From Nitrospirota bacterium (GTDB lineage: Bacteria; Nitrospirota; Thermodesulfovibrionia; Thermodesulfovibrionales; JdFR-88): 5,640 bases of DNA. A program made the translations under genes and the position numbers. The notes under the pieces are model-generated. The model had not been told where the DNA came from, searched no databases, and saw only the letters and a list, made by a program, of their open reading frames with translations. How positions within the stretch are numbered: the stretch's first letter is position 1; each line of letters begins with the position of its first letter. Shown here in pieces: positions 1 to 3,748 of this stretch. The DNA lies in the NCBI GenBank assembly GCA_021825785.1, contig JAKAGP010000146.1, forward strand, positions 1 to 5,640, given 5' to 3'.

Positions 1-1
1 G

Positions 2-1087
2 GTCTATACCCCGGGGGTGGCCAGGGTCTGCCTGGACATAAAAGAGAACAGGGAGCATGCCTGGCGCTACACGATAAAAGGAAACACGATCCTCATAATC
101 ACGGACGGCACGGCCGTGCTGGGCCTGGGCGATATCGGGCCGGAGGCGGCGATGCCCGTCATGGAAGGCAAGGCGATGCTGTTCAAGGAATTCGGGGGCG
201 TTGACGCCTTCCCGATGGCGCTTGGCACAACCGACCCGGACGCCATAGTAAGCGCCGTGGAGAAAATAGCCCCCGCCTTCGGCGGAATAAACCTGGAGGA
301 CATATCCGCCCCCCGGTGTTTTGATATCGAGTCCAGGCTCAGGCGGCTCCTGGATATCCCGGTCTTCCACGACGACCAGCACGGCACGGCCGTGATCATA
401 ACGGCGGCGCTCATGAACGTCTCCAGGCTCCTGAAAAAAGACATGAAGAAAATGCGGGTGGCCGTCGCGGGCGCCGGGGCCGCCGGCATGGCCACTTCGA
501 AAATGCTCCTTTCATGCGGCATCAGGGACATCACCGTCTGCGACCGGGCGGGCGCCATTTATGCCGGCAGAAGGCGGAACATGAACCCGTACAAAAAAGA
601 GCTGGCGAGGCTCACAAACCCCCGCAATATCAAGGGCAGCCTCGCCGACGCCATGCGCGGGGCGGAGATCTTTATAGGCCTTTCAGGCCCCGGGGCCGTC
701 AGGGCCGAAGACGTAAAGGGCATGGCCCCAGTCGAAGGAAGGGTGCTCTTCACCCTCGCAAACCCGGAGCCGGAAATCTCCCCGGAAGAGGCGCTTCCCC
801 TTGCCAGGGTGCTTGCGACCGGCAGGTCCGACTACCCGAACCAGATAAACAACATGCTCAGCTTCCCGGGCATCTTCCGCGGCCTGCTGGACGCCAGGGC
901 GACCGGCGTCAACGAGCAGGTGAAATTCGCCGCGGCAAAGGCCATCGCCGGCATCGTGAAAGACGACGAGCTGCACGAGGACTATATCCTGCCCAGCATC
1001 TTTGACAGAAAGGTGACGGCCGCCGTGGCCCGCGCGGTCACGGAGGCCGCAAGACAGACCGGGCTTGCACGCCATTTCACCCATTAA
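2..1087 (+). CDS. NAD(P)-dependent malic enzyme, 5'-truncated by window edge
   Basis: The enzyme oxidatively decarboxylates malate to pyruvate and CO2 in the cytoplasm, reducing NAD(P)+. The frame is open to the window edge. It begins inside the family motif VYTPGVA, so the GTG at 17 is not a real start and roughly 40 or more N-terminal residues lie upstream. In the visible 361 residues, Tyr2 matches the catalytic Tyr of malic enzymes. The EGKAMLFKEFGG segment carries the catalytic Lys (Lys57). Glu99-Asp100 and the FHDDQHGTA motif (Asp124-Asp125) supply the metal ligands and a catalytic acid. A GxGxxG dinucleotide fold (Gly157, Gly159, Gly162) starts the Malic_M domain, followed by LSGPGAV, LANPEPE and the SDYPNQINN signature. 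The protein stops at ARHFTH, so it has no C-terminal phosphotransacetylase domain as in E. coli MaeB. Cofactor preference cannot be fixed from sequence alone. It is the first visible gene of a same-strand run of four. Confidence 0.96.
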   Translation, partial: VYTPGVARVCLDIKENREHAWRYTIKGNTILIITDGTAVLGLGDIGPEAAMPVMEGKAMLFKEFGGVDAFPMALGTTDPDAIVSAVEKIAPAFGGINLEDISAPRCFDIESRLRRLLDIPVFHDDQHGTAVIITAALMNVSRLLKKDMKKMRVAVAGAGAAGMATSKMLLSCGIRDITVCDRAGAIYAGRRRNMNPYKKELARLTNPRNIKGSLADAMRGAEIFIGLSGPGAVRAEDVKGMAPVEGRVLFTLANPEPEISPEEALPLARVLATGRSDYPNQINNMLSFPGIFRGLLDARATGVNEQVKFAAAKAIAGIVKDDELHEDYILPSIFDRKVTAAVARAVTEAARQTGLARHFTH

Positions 1088-1120
1088 GATTGATACCTGA
1101 TAAATACGATAATACGGAAG

Positions 1121-1128
1121 GAAGGAGG
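1121..1128 (+). promoter_or_regulatory. Ribosome binding site supporting a TTG start
   Basis: GAAGGAGG is an almost ideal Shine-Dalgarno sequence, ending 11 nt before the TTG at 1140. The spacing is a little long. There is no in-frame ATG until far inside the protein (Met68), so this site is the main reason for choosing the TTG start. Confidence 0.7.
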
Positions 1129-1139
1129 GTCCAAACCAC

Positions 1140-1904
1140 TTGGCCCATGCGGATGACGGCTTGAATCTTCGCCTTACGGGGCTTGCGCCAGACATAAGCG
1201 GCAAGGTGGCCCCGTTTTTCAGCGACATTGTGAAGGCCTTCGGCGAAGAGATAAACTCCCTCTATGTGGTGGGCAGCGCCCTTACTCCGGATTACCATCC
1301 AAAAACCTCGGACATAAACACTGTCGTCCTTTTCAACCGGATGGACCTGCAAACGATAAGAAGGCTTGCGCCCATTGGCAGGGCCCATGCCAAAAAGAGG
1401 ATTTCCCCGCCGCTGCTCATGACAGAAAAACATATAGAGGACTCGATAGACGTCTTCCCGGTGGAGTTTCTGAATTTCAGGCTGGTGCATCTGGCCGTTT
1501 ACGGGGAGGACATATTTGGGAGGCTACAGATAGACAGGAAAGACCTCAGGCTGCAGTGCGAACGCGAGCTTAAGGTGATGCTCGTGGGGCTCCGGCAGGG
1601 ATACCTCTCGATGCTGGAAGACCAGAGGCGCATGACAGAGGCTTTTTTCAGGTCCATAAAATCCTACATACCGCTTATGCGGGGGCTCATCCACCTGCTT
1701 GGGAAAGAGCCACCCGTTGCGGCCGCAGAAGTGATCGGGACCCTCTCGAAGATGACCGGCGTAAATACCTACGTCTTCAGCAAGGTGCATGAAAAAAAGA
1801 GGCTGGGCGCGCGGCTCTCGCAGGAGGAGTTAAACACCGCCTTCGAACAGTATTTCGAGGCCACGCGCAGGCTCGCAGAGATAACTGATGAAGTCAGTCT
1901 TTAA
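1140..1904 (+). CDS. Nucleotidyltransferase-fold protein with altered DxD motif
   Basis: This 254-aa cytoplasmic protein resembles the polymerase-beta nucleotidyltransferase superfamily. The segment LYVVGSALTPDYHPKTSDIN (residues 41-60) has the hG[GS] turn (Gly45-Ser46) followed by the usual strand with the metal-binding acids. Here the triplet is Asp58-Ile59-Asn60, so the second acid of the canonical DxD/DxE is Asn. A possible third acid is Glu109 in DVFPVEFLNF. The YGEDIFGRL stretch after it is also typical of this fold. Residues from about 130 to 254 look all-helical, like the helical C-terminal halves of many such proteins. Its specific substrate, or whether it is catalytic at all, cannot be told. 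The start is TTG behind a strong GGAGG. The 3' end overlaps the TPM gene by 17 nt, implying translational coupling with the TPM-LemA pair. Fold assignment is moderately secure; function is unknown. Confidence 0.75.
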   Translation: MAHADDGLNLRLTGLAPDISGKVAPFFSDIVKAFGEEINSLYVVGSALTPDYHPKTSDINTVVLFNRMDLQTIRRLAPIGRAHAKKRISPPLLMTEKHIEDSIDVFPVEFLNFRLVHLAVYGEDIFGRLQIDRKDLRLQCERELKVMLVGLRQGYLSMLEDQRRMTEAFFRSIKSYIPLMRGLIHLLGKEPPVAAAEVIGTLSKMTGVNTYVFSKVHEKKRLGARLSQEELNTAFEQYFEATRRLAEITDEVSL

Positions 1905-2679
1905 AAGGGCGCTTTTTATCTGTTCGGTCCTTTTGGCGCTGGCAACGCTCCGGGCCGCTACTGCCGGCGCGGAAACAGCCATCCCCCCCATGCCACGGAA
2001 TTACGTGGTTGACCTTGCCGGCATCATGGACCCCGGCGTCCGCCAGAGGCTTGACGGATATCTTCAGGAGCTTGAGAGGAAGACGTCCGCGCAGGTGATA
2101 GTGCTTACCGTGCCGGACTTGAACGGCCGGCCGATAGAGGATTTCTCTCTCTCCGTCGCCGAAAAATGGAAGCTCGGCCAGAAGGGCAAGGACAACGGGG
2201 CGCTCCTGCTGGTCGCCCTGAAGGAGCACAGATACCGGTTCGAGATCGGCTACGGGCTCGAAGGCTCCCTGCCCGACAGCTTCGTGGGGACCGTAGGACG
2301 CGAATACCTGGTCCCCAATTTCAGGAGGGGCGACTATTCGACGGGGATCGAGCTGGCCGTCACCGCGATCGCCCAAAAGATAGCCCGGGATTCGGGGGTG
2401 CGGATATCCGGGCTGGAGAATGCCCCCGCCCCAGTTGAAACCGCCGGCGGTGGCGGGGCGGAAAATACTTTCAGCCTCATACTGGCCGGGATTTTCTTCC
2501 TCATAGTCTTCGGGCTCTTCCTGAGGCACCCGGGGCTTTTCATTCTATATCTGCTGGGCGGAGGGGGAGGATTCGGAGGGGGCGGTGGATTTGGAGGAGG
2601 AGGATTCGGGGGAGGTGGAAGTTTTGGAGGCGGAGGGGGCGGCGGATTTGGAGGAGGGGGGGCGAGCGGCGGATGGTAG
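1888..2679 (+). CDS. TPM-domain (YgcG/Psb32-like) membrane protein with glycine-rich tail
   Basis: This 263-aa envelope protein starts with a signal peptide (basic MKSVFKR, hydrophobic core 8-21, probable cleavage after AGA near residue 28). The TPM domain (PF04536, named for TLP18.3, Psb32 and MOLO-1) spans about 36-171. Its hallmarks are NYVVDLAGIMD, the QVIVLTVP strand, KWKLGQKGKDNGALLLVAL, and RFEIGYGLEGSLPD with Asp130. One hydrophobic span at 195-212 and a second at 216-223 follow, so the domain probably sits outside the cytoplasm on a C-terminal anchor. The last 40 residues (224-263) hold 31 Gly, mostly as GGGGF-like repeats ending in Trp. Such tails are usual in this family. The ATG at 1888 lies inside the preceding gene with only a weak SD (AGAG), which suggests coupling to it. 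The next gene encodes LemA, a frequent partner. The biochemical role of bacterial TPM proteins is poorly defined. Confidence 0.93.
   Translation: MKSVFKRALFICSVLLALATLRAATAGAETAIPPMPRNYVVDLAGIMDPGVRQRLDGYLQELERKTSAQVIVLTVPDLNGRPIEDFSLSVAEKWKLGQKGKDNGALLLVALKEHRYRFEIGYGLEGSLPDSFVGTVGREYLVPNFRRGDYSTGIELAVTAIAQKIARDSGVRISGLENAPAPVETAGGGGAENTFSLILAGIFFLIVFGLFLRHPGLFILYLLGGGGGFGGGGGFGGGGFGGGGSFGGGGGGGFGGGGASGGW
2557..2670 (+). repeat. G-rich low-complexity coding repeat
   Basis: This stretch encodes nearly all of the GGGGF-like tail of the TPM protein. It is made of GGAGGA and GGGGG blocks separated by TTT or TTC codons, and includes a run of seven G at 2656-2662. Many closely spaced G-runs on the + strand could form G-quadruplexes or slip in replication or sequencing. 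The reading frame here ends cleanly at TAG 2677-2679. Confidence 0.8.
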
Positions 2680-2692
2680 GGACACGGAACAT

Positions 2693-2700
2693 AAAGGAGG
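2693..2700 (+). promoter_or_regulatory. Strong ribosome binding site of lemA
   Basis: AAAGGAGG lies 7 nt before the ATG at 2708 and is essentially a consensus Shine-Dalgarno. This predicts efficient translation of LemA, in contrast with the weak site of the TPM gene upstream. Confidence 0.85.
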
Positions 2701-2707
2701 TTTTTGA

Positions 2708-3283
2708 ATGTCTGATGGCTTAAAGAAGGCCATGGTTTTAACAGGCGCGGTTGTGTTTGCCGGCGTGATCTTCGCGGGCATTGTAATATCGGGCTACAAC
2801 CGGGTGGTGAGGATGGACGAGAGCGTGAAAAACCAGTGGGCGCAGGTCGAGGTCCAGCTCAAAAGGAGATACGACCTGATACCAAATCTCGTGGCGACGG
2901 TAAAGGGCTACGCGGCGCACGAAAAAGGCATCTTCGAGGACATCGCGTCGGCCAGGGTGAAATATTTCCAGGCCGGCTCGGTGCAGCAGAAGATAGCGGC
3001 CGCAAACCAGCTCGAAGGCCCGCTGTCCAGGCTGCTTCTGCTGCCGGCGCGGTATCCTGACCTGAAGGCAAACGAGGATTTCCTGAAACTCCAGGACAGC
3101 ATCGAGGGGACGGAAAACCGTATAGCCGTCGCCAGGAAGAGGTACAACGATGCAGTCATGAGGCTAAACGCCTATATCAGGACCGTTACCGGGGGAATTT
3201 ACGCCGGCCTGGCGCATGTAGGCCCCGCTCCGTACTATCAGCCTCCGCAGGGCGAGGAGGCGGCCCCGCAGGTTAAATTCTGA
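2708..3283 (+). CDS. lemA: LemA family membrane protein
   Basis: This 191-aa protein has a short N-terminal tail, one membrane helix (about residues 8-28) and a long helical-bundle domain. LemA hallmarks are clear: YNRVVRMDE (30-38), NQWAQVEVQLKRRYDLIPNLVATVKGYAAHE read across 42-72, YPDLKANEDF (116-125), and TENRIAVARKRYNDAV (135-150). The length fits the family (roughly 180-200 aa). The usual arginine-phenylalanine-proline step after the last YN helix is replaced by RTVTGG (158-163), and the aromatic end is reduced to APYYQPP plus a short charged tail. LemA proteins are widespread and often sit beside TPM-domain genes. Their molecular function is not settled, and roles in envelope organisation have been proposed. 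The gene follows the TPM gene by 28 nt with its own strong ribosome binding site and is the last gene of the run. Confidence 0.95.
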   Translation: MSDGLKKAMVLTGAVVFAGVIFAGIVISGYNRVVRMDESVKNQWAQVEVQLKRRYDLIPNLVATVKGYAAHEKGIFEDIASARVKYFQAGSVQQKIAAANQLEGPLSRLLLLPARYPDLKANEDFLKLQDSIEGTENRIAVARKRYNDAVMRLNAYIRTVTGGIYAGLAHVGPAPYYQPPQGEEAAPQVKF

Positions 3284-3296
3284 GCCGCCGGCTTCC

Positions 3297-3312
3297 GCGC
3301 GTCAAGGCGCGC
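3297..3312. repeat. Short GC hairpin downstream of lemA
   Basis: GCGCG and CGCGC form a 5-bp stem around the loop TCAAGG, 13 nt after the lemA stop. No T-run follows, so a terminator role is weak. It may only protect the 3' end, or be chance in GC-rich DNA. Confidence 0.35.
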
Positions 3313-3338
3313 AATTCAGTATCCTCGTCTTCATGTCA

Positions 3339-3359
3339 TGCCTGCCCGCAAAGCAGGCA
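3339..3359. repeat. Perfect inverted repeat, 7-bp stem
   Basis: TGCCTGC (3339-3345) pairs exactly with GCAGGCA (3353-3359) around the 7-nt loop CCGCAAA. It directly abuts a second inverted repeat starting at 3360, giving a two-hairpin block like dispersed REP-type elements. Confidence 0.7.
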
Positions 3360-3395
3360 GTATTCCGCAGCATGGCGGAATACGGACTTATTTTT
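3360..3395 (+). terminator. 9-bp hairpin with downstream T-rich stretch, possible terminator
   Basis: GTATTCCGC (3360-3368) pairs perfectly with GCGGAATAC (3375-3383) around the loop AGCATG. After four bases comes TTATTTTT (3388-3395). This can act as a Rho-independent terminator for the malic enzyme-LemA run, although the gap before the T-stretch and the lower GC of the stem base make it non-ideal. It lies 77 nt past the lemA stop. It could also be half of a dispersed palindromic repeat. Confidence 0.45.
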
Positions 3396-3502
3396 CAAGG
3401 TTTCAGCCCGGACTGTTCAACTAAACAAAATATATCCGAGGGGCGCTTACAAATGACTTACGAACGACTTTTCTCTTGGAATTCATGGAGTTGAGCAGAA
3501 AA

Positions 3503-3532
3503 TTGTTTTTTAAACATTTATTTTTGTAATAT
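3503..3532 (+). promoter_or_regulatory. Candidate sigma-70 promoter for the MalT-like regulator
   Basis: TTGTTT (3503-3508), an 18-nt spacer and TAATAT (3527-3532) sit in the AT-rich spacer. The match to consensus is only partial (TTG of the -35, four of six at the -10). Transcription would start near 3539, about 210 nt before the regulator's start codon, and the leader RNA would contain the whole palindromic element at 3566-3742. Confidence 0.3.
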
Positions 3533-3563
3533 ATGTGCGAAGGTATAAGGTGATCCATATCAC

Positions 3564-3581
3564 TAGAACCTATCTCAAAAT
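3564..3581 (+). repeat. Left terminal inverted repeat of the MITE-like element
   Basis: TAGAACCTATCTCAAAAT is the exact reverse complement of 3727-3744. Pairing continues imperfectly inward (G3583-C3725, then TTC 3585-3587 with GAA 3721-3723). Confidence 0.9.
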
Positions 3582-3610
3582 TGATTCCGAAGCGAAAGAG
3601 AGAGGAAATC

Positions 3611-3733
3611 GTGGCAGACAAGAAGAAAAGGGGAAATCGCCCGGAGGCGCAGCAGCGCTGCGTTGAGGACGATTTTTCCTGCATGACACTGTATGCCGCG
3701 ATTTCGGCCTCTTGCAGCCAGAAGCGATTTTGA
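3611..3733 (+). CDS. Possible 40-aa ORF inside the MITE-like element
   Basis: A GTG at 3611 follows AGAGGA with a 5-nt gap and opens 40 codons. The peptide begins MADKKKRGNRPEAQQ and ends SCSQKRF, with the TGA stop (3731-3733) lying inside the right terminal repeat. Stops placed in the terminal repeat are common for insertion-sequence transposases, so this could be a fused N- and C-terminal relic of a transposase after internal deletion. I recognise no domain, and an open frame of this size can arise by chance in a palindrome. Treat it as a candidate remnant, not as a proven gene. Confidence 0.2.
   Translation: MADKKKRGNRPEAQQRCVEDDFSCMTLYAAISASCSQKRF
3648..3662. repeat. Central hairpin of the palindromic element
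   Basis: CGCAGC and GCTGCG form a 6-bp stem with the 3-nt loop AGC. Its centre (3655) coincides with the midpoint of the 3566-3742 element, supporting a single long fold-back structure. Confidence 0.7.
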
Positions 3734-3744
3734 GATAGGTTCTA
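3727..3744 (-). repeat. Right terminal inverted repeat of the MITE-like element
   Basis: This is the exact reverse complement of 3564-3581. It contains the GATAGG that lies 9 nt before the GTG at 3749, so the mobile repeat may supply the ribosome binding site of the regulator. Confidence 0.9.
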
Positions 3745-3748
3745 ATCA

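Larger units (their letters stand above)
3284..3563. other. Gene-free spacer after lemA
   Basis: I see no convincing gene here. The first part is GC-rich and carries three inverted repeats (3297-3312, 3339-3359, 3360-3383). From about 3388 onward the DNA is clearly richer in A and T than the flanking genes, with poly-T and poly-A stretches around 3500-3530. It separates the malic enzyme-LemA gene run from the MalT-like regulator, and probably contains the end of one transcription unit and the promoter of the next. Confidence 0.7.
3564..3744. mobile_element. MITE-like palindromic element with TA target duplication
   Basis: The ends are perfect 18-bp inverted repeats: TAGAACCTATCTCAAAAT at 3564-3581 and its reverse complement at 3727-3744. 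The outermost TA on both sides is best read as a 2-bp target duplication, leaving a 177-bp element at 3566-3742. Inside, GAAATCGTGGCAGACA (3605-3620) matches the reverse complement of 3690-3705 at 14 of 16 positions. A 6-bp stem (3648-3653 with 3657-3662) sits at the exact centre, so the whole element is an imperfect palindrome. There is no room for a transposase, so it would be moved in trans. TA duplication and end style fit IS630 or some IS5 (IS427-type) insertion sequences; the family is an inference. Confidence 0.75.

Noticed and set aside
17..19. GTG as the start codon of the malic enzyme
   Set aside because: The frame continues upstream to the window edge as V-Y-T-P-G, part of the conserved motif that holds the catalytic Tyr. 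The true start is outside the window.
1084..1113. Promoter-like TTAAGA with an 18-nt spacer and GATAAT between the malic enzyme and the NTase-like gene
   Set aside because: The -35 overlaps the malic enzyme stop region and is weak. The gap is short and fits co-transcription, so I do not annotate it.
2557..2670. G-rich tract as a tandem DNA repeat array or CRISPR-like structure
   Set aside because: The periodicity follows the Gly/Phe codons of the TPM tail. There are no spacer-repeat units.
3453..3494. 13-codon ORF (MTYERLFSWNSWS) with GAGGGG nine nt upstream, considered as a leader peptide
   Set aside because: There is no attenuator-like structure directly after it and no codon bias pointing to an amino-acid signal. 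Two Trp codons alone are not enough.
3421..3684. 87-codon open frame on the minus strand
   Set aside because: It crosses from AT-rich spacer into the palindromic element, has no recognisable domain, and its composition changes midway. Most likely chance.
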